DNA from: Actinomyces viscosus
GTDB lineage: Bacteria; Actinomycetota; Actinomycetes; Actinomycetales; Actinomycetaceae
Assembly: GCF_900637975.1 (NCBI RefSeq)
Contig: NZ_LR134477.1
Location: 2,604,001-2,668,000, forward strand
Length of the DNA stretch: 64,000 bases
Direction: 5' to 3'
Part shown: piece after piece, positions 33,329 through 41,292 of the stretch
Position numbering within the stretch: the stretch's first letter is position 1
Layout of the letters: each line of letters starts with the position of its first letter
Position numbers and translations under genes: made by a program
The notes under the pieces: model-generated
Seen by the model: the letters and a program-made list of their open reading frames with translations, nothing else
Databases searched by the model: none
What the model was told of the DNA's origin: nothing

Positions 33329-33679
33329 GTGGATACCTCAACAGCCCGTCTGCTGCGCGGCTTCCTGGAACCCTGCCTGCTCTCACTGCTGGACGAGCAC
33401 GCCGACTACGGCCTGTCACTGGCTCAACGCCTCGCCGCCGCCGGACTGGACGAGGTGCCCGGCGGCACGCTCTACCCGGCCCTCATGCGGATGGAGAAGC
33501 GCGGCCTCGTCGCGGTCTCCTGGCGTCCCTCCACCTCGGGACCCGCCCGCAAGTACTACGAGCTGACGGAGGCCGGACGCACAGAGCTCGCTGCACGGCG
33601 GGCCGAGTGGCGGGTCTTCTCCACAGCCGTTGGCGCCCTCATCGAGGGTCGGCGGGCCCGAGCGGAGGCCTCCTCGTGA
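33329..33679 (+). CDS. PadR-family transcriptional regulator
   Basis: A 116-residue winged-helix protein. PadR hallmarks are LEPCLLSLLDEHADYGLSLA, the recognition turn PGGTLYPALMRMEKRGLV, and GPARKYYELTEAGRTEL. It starts with GTG at 33329, right after the A+T-rich promoter. It overlaps the next gene by 4 bp (GTGA), so it heads a three-gene operon PadR - ABC ATPase - ABC permease, which it most likely represses until its signal (often an antimicrobial or envelope stress) is present. Confidence 0.92.
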   Translation: MDTSTARLLRGFLEPCLLSLLDEHADYGLSLAQRLAAAGLDEVPGGTLYPALMRMEKRGLVAVSWRPSTSGPARKYYELTEAGRTELAARRAEWRVFSTAVGALIEGRRARAEASS

Positions 33680-34719
33680 ACCGCGCTCAAGAACCTCGCG
33701 ATTCCGCACTGGGCCCAACCGACTGGTACCGGAACTTCGAGGAGGAACTGGCCTCATACGGTCTTCCAGCTCCCGAGGTCGCGCGCACGACCGCATCGAC
33801 CCGAGCCGAGGCGGAGGCGGCCGGCGTGCCGCCCTCCGAGATGTATGGGCCGGCGGGCCTCTACGCCCGCGAGGTCGCCTCCGCTCTGCGCGACTACCAG
33901 GGAACGGCTCTCACCCCTGCGCCCAGCCCCTTGACCGACAGTCGCGCCGACCTCAGCTCGACCGACCTCGCCGACGCCTCCGGCCAGAAGGTCCTGGTCG
34001 GCACCGCCGAGCAGACGCCTGACTCACCCGCCGTCGTATCCACCAGCCCCTCATCCACCACTCCCGTCGTCCTGCGCCTGACGGAGGTCTCCGCCCGCCG
34101 CGGACGCCGCACGGTCCTGTCCGGCATCAACCTCACCGTCCACCGGGGCGAGGTCGTCGCCGTCGTCGGGGCCAACGGCGCCGGCAAGTCGACCCTGCTC
34201 CAGCTCTGCGCCGGCCTGCTGCGCGCGAGCAGCGGACGCATCGAGCGAACGCCGCGCTTCGGCTACGCGCCCCAGCTCGACTCCCTGGCTCCCCTGCTCA
34301 CGGTCGATGAGCACCTCAGGCTCTTCGGCGCCGCGCGCGGCATGCGGCGGGGCCGCTCGGTCTCGACGGGGCACCGACTCCTGACCCGCCTGGGCTGGAC
34401 CGCCCGAGGAGACCAGAGCACCGGAACGCTCTCCGGCGGCACCCAGCAGAAGCTGAACGTCGCCCTCGCCCAGCTCGATGCTCCCGAGCTGCTCCTGCTG
34501 GACGAGCCCTACCAGGGCCTGGACGCCCTGGCCTACGAGGACCTGTGGGCCCTCATCTCGGCCTGGCGCACCTCGGGTGCGGGCGTCCTGCTGGTCACCC
34601 ATCTGCTGCGCGACGTCGACCTGGTCGACCGCGTCGTCGAGCTGCCGGCGCCGCAGGAAGGCAGCGGCCGGACGGCTCGCCGAGCACCCCGATGGACACG
34701 GCGGAAGGAACCCGCATGA
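33676..34719 (+). CDS. ABC transporter ATPase with N-terminal HAAS-like domain
   Basis: A 347-residue ATPase. The C-terminal ~220 residues are a standard ABC domain: Walker A VVGANGAGKSTLLQL (~157-171), signature LSGGTQQKLNVALAQ (~255), Walker B LLLLDEPYQGLD and the H-loop LLVTHLLRD. Unusually, ~130 residues precede it. The first 75 (DWYRNFEEELASYGLPAPEV, PPSEMYGPAGLYAREVASAL) look like the HAAS domain that normally occurs as a separate membrane-protein domain encoded beside PadR regulators. A Thr/Ser/Pro linker follows. Starts and stops overlap on both sides (GTGA, ATGA), so translation is coupled throughout the operon. Exporter substrate unknown. Confidence 0.85.
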   Translation: MNRAQEPRDSALGPTDWYRNFEEELASYGLPAPEVARTTASTRAEAEAAGVPPSEMYGPAGLYAREVASALRDYQGTALTPAPSPLTDSRADLSSTDLADASGQKVLVGTAEQTPDSPAVVSTSPSSTTPVVLRLTEVSARRGRRTVLSGINLTVHRGEVVAVVGANGAGKSTLLQLCAGLLRASSGRIERTPRFGYAPQLDSLAPLLTVDEHLRLFGAARGMRRGRSVSTGHRLLTRLGWTARGDQSTGTLSGGTQQKLNVALAQLDAPELLLLDEPYQGLDALAYEDLWALISAWRTSGAGVLLVTHLLRDVDLVDRVVELPAPQEGSGRTARRAPRWTRRKEPA

Positions 34720-35543
34720 GCACGCTGCCCTCTCACCACCCCACCACCAGAGCGGAGCCGCCCCATTCGGAGGGCTCCCGGTTCCGGTCGACGGCAGCGA
34801 CCACGGGCCTCGTCGCCCTCATCACCCTGCGTGAGCTCGCCCGACGGCGCGGAGCCCTCGCACTGGCGACCCTCCTGCCACTGACCTTCTACCTGGTGCG
34901 CCTGGAGGCGCACTGGACCGCCATCCGGCTCCTGTCGATCGGCCTGGGGTGGGCGACGGCGACGCTGGCGCTGTTCACGCAGGTCTCATCCCGGTCGGTG
35001 GACCGCCGCCTGACCGTGAGCGGGGCGGACCCCACGGCGCTGCTGCTGGGACGCTACCTCGCCGTCCTCGGCCTGGGATGGAGCGTCGGACTGCTCTACA
35101 GCGGTCTGGTGCTGACCACCATCGGCGACGAGCTCACCCATCCAGGAGCGGTCCCGGTCATGCTGCTGCTGACGGCCACCGTCGCCACTCCCCTGGGCTC
35201 GCTGACCGCCGCCCTGGTCCCACGGGACCTGGAGGGCGCGCTTCTGCTGCTGTCGGTCATGGCGGTGCAGGTGCTCGTTGACCCCTCGGAGGGCTGGACC
35301 CGCGTCCTGCCACTGTGGTCCACGCGGGAGCTGGCCAGCGTCGTCGTGGAGAACCTGGGGTCACAGACCGCGACCTACCTGCACCGAGGACTGGCGCATG
35401 GCGTTGCTATGGCCATCCTGCTGACGGCGGCGAGCTGGGCAGTGGGCGTCCTGCGACTGCGCACGGTGCGCCTTCCGGCCCCCACGTGCGGGCGATATCA
35501 ACCGAACCCCATCAACCCGATTAGCACGCACGAACGAAGATGA
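34716..35543 (+). CDS. ABC transporter permease
   Basis: A 275-residue integral membrane protein with about six hydrophobic segments (ALALATLLPLTFYLVRLEAH; GLGWATATLALFTQV; ALLLGRYLAVLGLGWSVGLL; VPVMLLLTATVATPLGSLTA; LEGALLLLSVMAVQVLVD; MAILLTAASWAVGVL). It resembles ABC-2 type exporter permeases without a strong match to one family. The ATG overlaps the ATPase stop as ATGA. With the ATPase it would form an exporter controlled by the PadR regulator. The N-terminal ~25 residues are hydrophilic and cytoplasmic. Confidence 0.8.
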   Translation: MSTLPSHHPTTRAEPPHSEGSRFRSTAATTGLVALITLRELARRRGALALATLLPLTFYLVRLEAHWTAIRLLSIGLGWATATLALFTQVSSRSVDRRLTVSGADPTALLLGRYLAVLGLGWSVGLLYSGLVLTTIGDELTHPGAVPVMLLLTATVATPLGSLTAALVPRDLEGALLLLSVMAVQVLVDPSEGWTRVLPLWSTRELASVVVENLGSQTATYLHRGLAHGVAMAILLTAASWAVGVLRLRTVRLPAPTCGRYQPNPINPISTHERR

Positions 35544-35882
35544 GTCGGAGACGTCACTGAAATCCGGAGGAACTTGCCCTCATCTCCCTGTCGAGGATGG
35601 CCAACAAAAAAAATTGGGGGGTAATTAAGGTGCTGCGCCACAATCACCTTACGATTGACGATAGAGGCTCGAACCAATAAGGGTAACGACCGGCACTCAA
35701 GAGATCGCTTACCGACTGCGAAGTGCACGAATTGCTAGGTAGCTCCAAAACCGAGAATAACTAGACCAGGACTACGAGCAACATGAATCCACTCACATCT
35801 CCGATATAATGCCACCACCCCCTAAGCAGTTGCACCACTTTCTATCTAAGAAAGGAGCGTGCGCGCTTACGGCACTGGAATA
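35544..35882. other. A+T-rich intergenic region, no gene seen
   Basis: 339 bp of clearly lower GC than its surroundings, running from the ABC permease stop to the rebuilt end of the IS-interrupted membrane-protein gene. It contains a run of A followed by TTGGGGGG near 35605. A 76-codon minus-strand ORF (35498-35728) has no recognisable features and is not called. The composition suggests imported DNA. Confidence 0.5.
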
Positions 35883-36012
35883 TTATTTCGTAGCCACGAC
35901 ATCATCCGAAACTGCCAATATATCGTATACTCGCCTAACGCGATCTGGGGCGGTAAATAATTCATGGGCCCAGTCAAGGTTCCCTTGAGCCACATAAATC
36001 AGCGCATGCATA

Positions 36013-36887
36013 GAAGGTTATTCAGGGGTTGGTGTAGGCGTAGAGGGCTAGGGTGGCTGTGATAGTTTCTTTGAAGGTGTGCAGGGGGCGCCTGTAGTCG
36101 TGGGCCAGGATCTTCCAGGATTTGATGTGCGCGATGGTTCTCTCCACGACATACCGGATTTCATTTAGGGATTTGTTGGCCTGCTTCTGGGCCTTGGTGA
36201 GCTCACTGTTGGGAGGTTTCTTGTAGGGGGTGAGAACCCCGGTTCCGATGTAGCCTTTATCGGCGATGCAGCAGGAGGGGTCGATCTCCTCCAAGAGACC
36301 GGAGGTGGTGATGGCCTTGGTGTCGTGGGTGGCCCCCGGTAGCGGGTCTGAGGCCCACCGCAGGCGCCCGGCGGGGCTGACCAGCACTTGCAGGCTCAGG
36401 CCGGTGCGCTTGTGCTTGCCCGACCACAGGTCCGTCCGATCCTTCCAGCTCCAGCACGGCAGGAGCGTACCGTCGATGATGTGCACGCCCCCATGGGGGA
36501 CCTCCTCGACGGTCGCCAGCACAGGCCCCAAGACCCTGGCGATGATCCGGGTGACCACCGAGATCGCCCGCGAGATCGTCGGCTGTGACACCCCCATGAT
36601 CTCGGCGATCGCCTCCTGGGAGGTGTTGGTGCGCAAATACATCAACGTCGCCCGCACCGCGGCCAGTGGGCCAAGAATTCTTGGCGCCAAGGAGATCTCA
36701 GTATCACCCAGCACCATTTCCACCAGGCAGCTCAACTGCGTTCTGTCCAGGCCTGTGATACCCTTACCCATGACGGCTCGTTCCTGAGAGGTTTCATGTA
36801 GCAATCTGATTCTCTCAGACCAACGAGCCGTCACCCATTCAACACACCGAACCCCTAAACCCCCATACACGCCCCTGAATAACCTTC
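36013..36887 (-). mobile_element. IS5-family insertion sequence, 875 bp
   Basis: Inverted ends GAAGGTTATTCAGGGG (36013-36028) and its complement CCCCTGAATAACCTTC (36872-36887), flanked by ATA on both sides (36010-36012, 36888-36890). It carries one transposase gene. Removing the element and one ATA restores the frame of the host membrane-protein gene, which fixes the boundaries. Size and a 3-bp target duplication suit the short IS5 subgroups (IS427/IS1031-like). Confidence 0.88.
36022..36771 (-). CDS. IS5-family transposase
   Basis: A 249-residue transposase with an N-terminal helix-turn-helix (TSQEAIAEIMGVSQPTISRA) and a DDE_4-type catalytic domain. Acidic residues lie in GVHIIDGTLLPCW (first Asp), PGATHDTKAI, IADKGYIGTGVLTPYKKP (second Asp) and RYVVERTIAHIKSWKIL (Glu). 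I chose the ATG at 36771 (AGGAAC upstream); the frame is open to 36870 without similarity. The gene is intact. Confidence 0.9.
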   Translation of the reverse strand: MGKGITGLDRTQLSCLVEMVLGDTEISLAPRILGPLAAVRATLMYLRTNTSQEAIAEIMGVSQPTISRAISVVTRIIARVLGPVLATVEEVPHGGVHIIDGTLLPCWSWKDRTDLWSGKHKRTGLSLQVLVSPAGRLRWASDPLPGATHDTKAITTSGLLEEIDPSCCIADKGYIGTGVLTPYKKPPNSELTKAQKQANKSLNEIRYVVERTIAHIKSWKILAHDYRRPLHTFKETITATLALYAYTNP

Positions 36888-37404
36888 ATAGTATATACAT
36901 TGCTTACGGGGTTCAGAATCAACTTAAAACGTTGACGCCGCATAGATGAGAACATCGCTGGATCGCGTGATGCTGGGTAGTACACCTCGCTTCCACTAAT
37001 GGCCTCCCAAAAGTCCTGAAACTCACCGAGGTCGTTTCCCCTTACTCCGCTCCACCTTTCAATATCTCGCCACGATGCACAAGCAATACGATTTCCACGC
37101 CACTGCCGAATACCCTCGTAGGAGAGTTCTACGTCACCAGGGTGACGGCGACAGGAATTTCTTCTGCACCAGAATTGTGCCCCACGAACCAAAAATATAA
37201 TTCCAACCCCGGCGAAGATCGCGTTGAATGTTATCGACACCGATTCCGGAGCCGGGTCACCATCCCCCAGCATGAGAGCGAACAACACTCCGAATGTCAC
37301 TGAAGCGCACCCCAATCGGAGTAGAACGGATGCAGCATCTGGATCGAACTTGTAATCTGCGGTTACAAGCACTCCGCTGGGCGTCTGCACCACCTCAGGT
37401 TTTA

Positions 37405-38658
37405 TAGTGGAGTTTAAACGAGATTATTTTGTGAGTCGGTAGGGGAACTTGTTTGCCTGGATGAAGGTCTCGAATGCTTGTCGGGTTTGGGGGAATGTGG
37501 CTCTTTGGTGGTTGCTGATACTGTCCTTTGCTTCTTTCCAGACGTGCTCGATGGGGTTCTCGTCGGGGCTGTAGGCGGGTAGGTTGATCAGGTGGATCCT
37601 CTCGAGGTTCTTGATGGTCTTGAGGCTGTTTGTGAGCTTTGCTGAACGGTGCCAGGAGGCGTTGTCCCACACGATGACGATCTTCTTCTTGTCGGGGTGC
37701 TTCACGGTCAGGTCGATCAGGGCCTGGGTGATGGTGCCGGTGTCCTGCCAGTCGAGGGTCATCAAGTCGACGGTGCCGTCGGTCTCGTGCAGGAAGCCGA
37801 TGTAGGACTGGGCCTGGCGGCGGCGGTCGACCTCCAGGCGGGCGGCGTCCCCCCGGCGGATCCACGCCCTGCGCACGATCGCCTCGTGCTCGATACGCAC
37901 CTCGTCGGCGCACACCACCATCACCTCGGGATCGGACCACTTGCGGACGATCTCGGAACGGATCTGGCTCATGCGCTGGTCAACGTCCGCCTGGGGCGGG
38001 CGGCGCTGGTCAACGGTCTGGGGGCGGTGGAAGGACAGGCCCGCCATGTGCAGCAGGAACCGGTAGGAGGCGGCAGAGGCGTACTCCACCTCGAAGTGGT
38101 CGTAGACCCAGGCCGCCAGATGGGGCACGTCCCAGAACCCGATGGGCAGGCCCTGCTCCGACGGGGGCCGGGACAGTACCCCGGCCACCTCCTGGCGCTG
38201 GGTGGCGGTGAGCCTGGAGGCGTTGAGGTTGCCGGCGTGACCGGTGTGGATTGAGGCCAGGCGGTACCGGTTCCACTCCCGAGCCCAGCTGCGCACCGTC
38301 TCGGGCGTGCGCTCGACGACCTGGGCCACGACCGCGGTATCCACACCCTTGGACAGCAGCACGACCGCCTCGGACTTCAAACGCATCAACCTGTAAGGCG
38401 CCTGGTGCTTATAGCCCTGCAAAACAGTCCACTCATCATCACTAACCACGACCCTGTCCATCCCAGCATGATATTCCGCCCTCGACCCGAGAGCTCACAC
38501 GAAACGCCGACAACACAAGAGACGACAACAAAAGAAGCCAGCACCAGCAGCCAAGCACCCCACGAGAAAGCGACACCCCCACATCGGACGCCCCACGAAT
38601 ACCCGATCACCAACCCAACAACAAAACCAGCAACACGAATCTTGTTTTAATCACACTA
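37405..38658 (-). mobile_element. IS630-family insertion sequence, copy 2, 1254 bp
   Basis: Same length, ends and gene as the element at 15606-16859, in the opposite orientation. TA flanks are at 37403-37404 and 38659-38660. It sits inside the same membrane-protein gene as the IS5-family element. The host frame is restored by removing the element and one TA (KVL-KPEVV). Confidence 0.93.
37424..38461 (-). CDS. IS630-family transposase (copy 2)
   Basis: A 345-residue DDE transposase identical in amino-acid sequence to the one at 15803-16840, with the same ADEVRIEHE, VWDNASWH and SPDENPIEHVWK motifs. Identity of both copies points to recent transposition within this genome, so at least one of them has been active recently. 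Confidence 0.95.
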   Translation of the reverse strand: MDRVVVSDDEWTVLQGYKHQAPYRLMRLKSEAVVLLSKGVDTAVVAQVVERTPETVRSWAREWNRYRLASIHTGHAGNLNASRLTATQRQEVAGVLSRPPSEQGLPIGFWDVPHLAAWVYDHFEVEYASAASYRFLLHMAGLSFHRPQTVDQRRPPQADVDQRMSQIRSEIVRKWSDPEVMVVCADEVRIEHEAIVRRAWIRRGDAARLEVDRRRQAQSYIGFLHETDGTVDLMTLDWQDTGTITQALIDLTVKHPDKKKIVIVWDNASWHRSAKLTNSLKTIKNLERIHLINLPAYSPDENPIEHVWKEAKDSISNHQRATFPQTRQAFETFIQANKFPYRLTK

Positions 38659-39089
38659 TAACACTTTATAACCCGCCGATCTTGAGGATAGCAAGGTGTA
38701 TCCACTCGCACAGAACGACCCAAGCATCAACAACGCATAACCGACCGGAACCAAGACCGAACCGAATGAACGTTCCATCGACCAAGCAAGCACCACAAAG
38801 CCAACACCAAGAAGAGGCCACAAGACTACGAAGAACCAAATATACCACTCATGTCTTCCGCTCGTACTGAGCCCGGAATAACTGCGCATGTTCTTCTCTG
38901 GCGCCCCCTGTGTCTCAGTAGTCACCAACCCAATTTATCCCATGCTTTCTTCGCCATGCCAGCCGCACCTTTCGCCACATCGACAGCTCCACCGAGCCAT
39001 CGGCGGCCATGCCACCGCCCTCTCTCGCTGTCCTCGGGCTCCAGGCGCCGGCCTCGGTCCCGCTCGGCACCGGCGGGTGCCGAACCGGC

Positions 39090-40511
39090 CTACTCGTAGG
39101 TGGGCTCGGGGGTGACGTCGCGCGCCATGTTGGCGAAGCGCGAGACGTGCCCCTGGAAGGCCACGGGGATGGTGCGGGTCTGCCCGTTGCGGTGCTTGGC
39201 CACGATGATGTCGGCCTCGCCGGGGCGCTCCTCGTTGTTGTAGTACTCCGGGCGGTGCAGCAGCACGATGATGTCCGCGTCCTGCTCCAGCGACCCGGAC
39301 TCGCGCAGGTCGCTCATCTGGGGCTTGTTGCCGGTACGCTGCTCGGGACCGCGGTTGAGCTGGGCGACGGCGATCACCGGGATCTCCAGCTCCTTGGCCA
39401 GCAGCTTGAGGGAGCGGGAGAACTCGGAGACCTCCTGCTGGCGCGACTCGACGCGCTTGCCCGAGCTCATGAGTTGGAGGTAGTCGATGACCATGAGCCC
39501 CAGGTTGTGCTGCTGCTTCATGCGCAGCGCCTTGGAGCGGATCTCCGGCATGGTGAGGTTGGGCGAGTCGTCGATGAACAGCGGCGCGTTGGAGACGGGG
39601 TTGTAGGCCACGGCGACGTCGGTCCAGTCCCGGTCCTCCATCTGGCGCGAGCCGCGCAGCTTGTTCATGTCCACGCTGGACTCGGCGGCCAGGATGCGCA
39701 TCATGAGCTCCATGCGCCCCATCTCCAGGGAGAAGTAACAGCTCGTGATCCCGTGGTGGATCGACGCCGAGCGGCAGAAGTCCACGGCGAGCGTGGACTT
39801 GCCCATGGCGGGGCGCGCCGCCACGATGATCATCTGGCCGGGGTGCAGTCCGCCGGTGAGCTCGTCGAGCTCGATGAAGTCGGTGGGGACTCCGGTCAGG
39901 GCCCCGTTCTCGCGGTTCTGGGCGGCCTCAATCTCAAGGTTGGCTTCACCCAGGAGCTCGGAGACGGCGACGTAGTCCTCCTTCTCGCCGTCGTGGTGGG
40001 CCACCGAGTAGACCTCGGCCTCGGCCAGGGTAACGAGCTCGGCGATGTCGCCGGCGTCGGTGGAGTAGCCCAGCTGGGTGATACGGGTGCCGGCCTGGAC
40101 CAGGCCGCGCATGAGCGCCTTGTCCTTGACGATGCGGGCGTAGTAGCCGGCGTTGGCGGCGGTGGGCACGGTGGCCATGAGTGAGGCCAGGTAGGGGGCG
40201 CCGCCGACGCGCTCGAGCTCGCCGCGCTTGGAGAGCTCGTCGGCCACGATGAGCGGATCAGCGGGCTCGGAGCGGTTGTAGACCTCGACGATGGCGTCGA
40301 AGATCGACTCGTGGGCCGAGCGGTAGAACTCCGGGCCGCGCAGCACGTCGATGACGTCGGTGATGGCCTCCTTGCTCAGGAGCATGCCGCCCAGCGTGGC
40401 CATCTCGGCCTCGAGGTCCTGGGGTGGGAGGCGGTCGAAGGCGGCGCTGTCGGTCCGGACGCTTCCGCCGCCGCCCTCCGAGCCGGCCTGCCCGCCCATG
40501 CCGTTGTCCAT
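39090..40511 (-). CDS. dnaB: Replicative DNA helicase DnaB
   Basis: A 473-residue hexameric helicase that unwinds DNA at the replication fork. The N-terminal scaffold domain (LPPQDLEAEMATLGGMLLSK; VPTAANAGYYARIV) and the RecA-like motor are complete: Walker A ARPAMGKSTLAVD (~232), SLEMGRMELMMRILA, Walker B LMVIDYLQLMSSG, VIAVAQLNRGPEQR, and DLRESGSLEQDADII. No intein is present. I chose the ATG at 40511 (GGAAGGTGG upstream); the frame runs upstream without homology. It follows the rpsF-rplI operon with a MATE gene in between. DnaA-box-like 9-mers lie upstream (40730-40952). Confidence 0.97.
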   Translation of the reverse strand: MDNGMGGQAGSEGGGGSVRTDSAAFDRLPPQDLEAEMATLGGMLLSKEAITDVIDVLRGPEFYRSAHESIFDAIVEVYNRSEPADPLIVADELSKRGELERVGGAPYLASLMATVPTAANAGYYARIVKDKALMRGLVQAGTRITQLGYSTDAGDIAELVTLAEAEVYSVAHHDGEKEDYVAVSELLGEANLEIEAAQNRENGALTGVPTDFIELDELTGGLHPGQMIIVAARPAMGKSTLAVDFCRSASIHHGITSCYFSLEMGRMELMMRILAAESSVDMNKLRGSRQMEDRDWTDVAVAYNPVSNAPLFIDDSPNLTMPEIRSKALRMKQQHNLGLMVIDYLQLMSSGKRVESRQQEVSEFSRSLKLLAKELEIPVIAVAQLNRGPEQRTGNKPQMSDLRESGSLEQDADIIVLLHRPEYYNNEERPGEADIIVAKHRNGQTRTIPVAFQGHVSRFANMARDVTPEPTYE

Positions 40512-41292
40512 CCGGCCACCTTCCGCACTGTCACGCCGGTTGGCACCGGCCCCTCCTACCGCTCCCGACGGCGGAGCGCCGCGCCAGGAAGACGCTCGCC
40601 CGCGTGGAGCGCGCGTGACGATAACGCCATCGGTGAGCCCTCGCAAACTCTCAAGTTCGCCGACCTTGGGGATATCCGCACCCCCACTGTGGGAAGACCC
40701 CGGTTCCCTGGGGACACAGGCGCATCTGCTGTGGATACAGATGTGCGCACCTGGTGCAGCCGTACCAGCGAGAGCCGACTTTTCGTTGCTATCACTGACA
40801 TCCGAGAGTTCAGGCTTCCTATAGGCACTTCCCACGACATCACAATGTGATCTGTGGACAAGTGGGTAAACCTGTGGACAAACATGACGCTCGACTTGAG
40901 GTCCACACCGTTTGTGGTACTCCTACAGGGGTATCCGCACCAGTTATCCCCAGGCTGAGCCGACTCCGGCGGACAACGGCCACACGAGCCATATTTCCAG
41001 GACTCTCCCAGACTATGTTGGGTTATCCTTCCGGAAAGTAGTTGTGCGATCCTCCAGAGAATCCGGCCTGCCGCCCGGCCGATGACGCCGGGGACCCGAG
41101 GTGCGGGTCCGGTCCTCAACCTGATCCTCAACCTGGCCATGAGGACCGCTTCGGCACAGGCAGGTTCGCCTCAACGATCTCATCCCACTGCGGTGGCGTG
41201 CGGTGGGTGTGCGCCGTCGAGCAGGCTCCGTGCGGCCCACCGCGCCCACCCGGTAACCGCCCAGGGCCTCCAGTGGTCCCCTCCGGTCCGCC
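40512..41292. other. Long dnaB upstream region with DnaA-box-like sites
   Basis: 781 bp with no convincing gene. Two consensus-type boxes TGTGGACAA (40853-40861 and 40873-40881) lie exactly 20 bp apart, with one-mismatch sites TGTGGATAC (40730-40738) and TTATCCCCA (40944-40952). It also must contain the dnaB promoter (leftward) and the MATE promoter (rightward). Confidence 0.55.

Larger units (their letters stand above)
35883..38928 (-). pseudogene. Membrane-protein gene interrupted by both an IS630- and an IS5-family element
   Basis: Three exon-like pieces join in frame once each IS and one target copy are removed: 38928-38659 (90 codons, ending SAGYKVL), 37402-36888 (KPEVVQTPSG ... SNVYTM) and 36009-35883 (HALIYVAQGNLDWAHELF ... 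VVATK, stop TAA). The result is a 303-residue protein with two N-terminal transmembrane helices (WYIWFFVVLWPLLGVGF; VPVGYALLMLGSFCASGY), two more (SVLLRLGCASVTFGVLFAL; ITFNAIFAGVGIIFLV) and a ~120-residue C-terminal domain whose ELSYEGIRQWRGNRIACASW segment looks PH-like. Family not recognised. The start is TTG 38928 or GTG 38925. The gene is A+T-richer than the core genome. Confidence 0.82.

Noticed and set aside
35498..35728. A 76-codon minus-strand ORF after the ABC permease
   Set aside because: No ribosome site and no family features; half of it overlaps the permease gene on the other strand.
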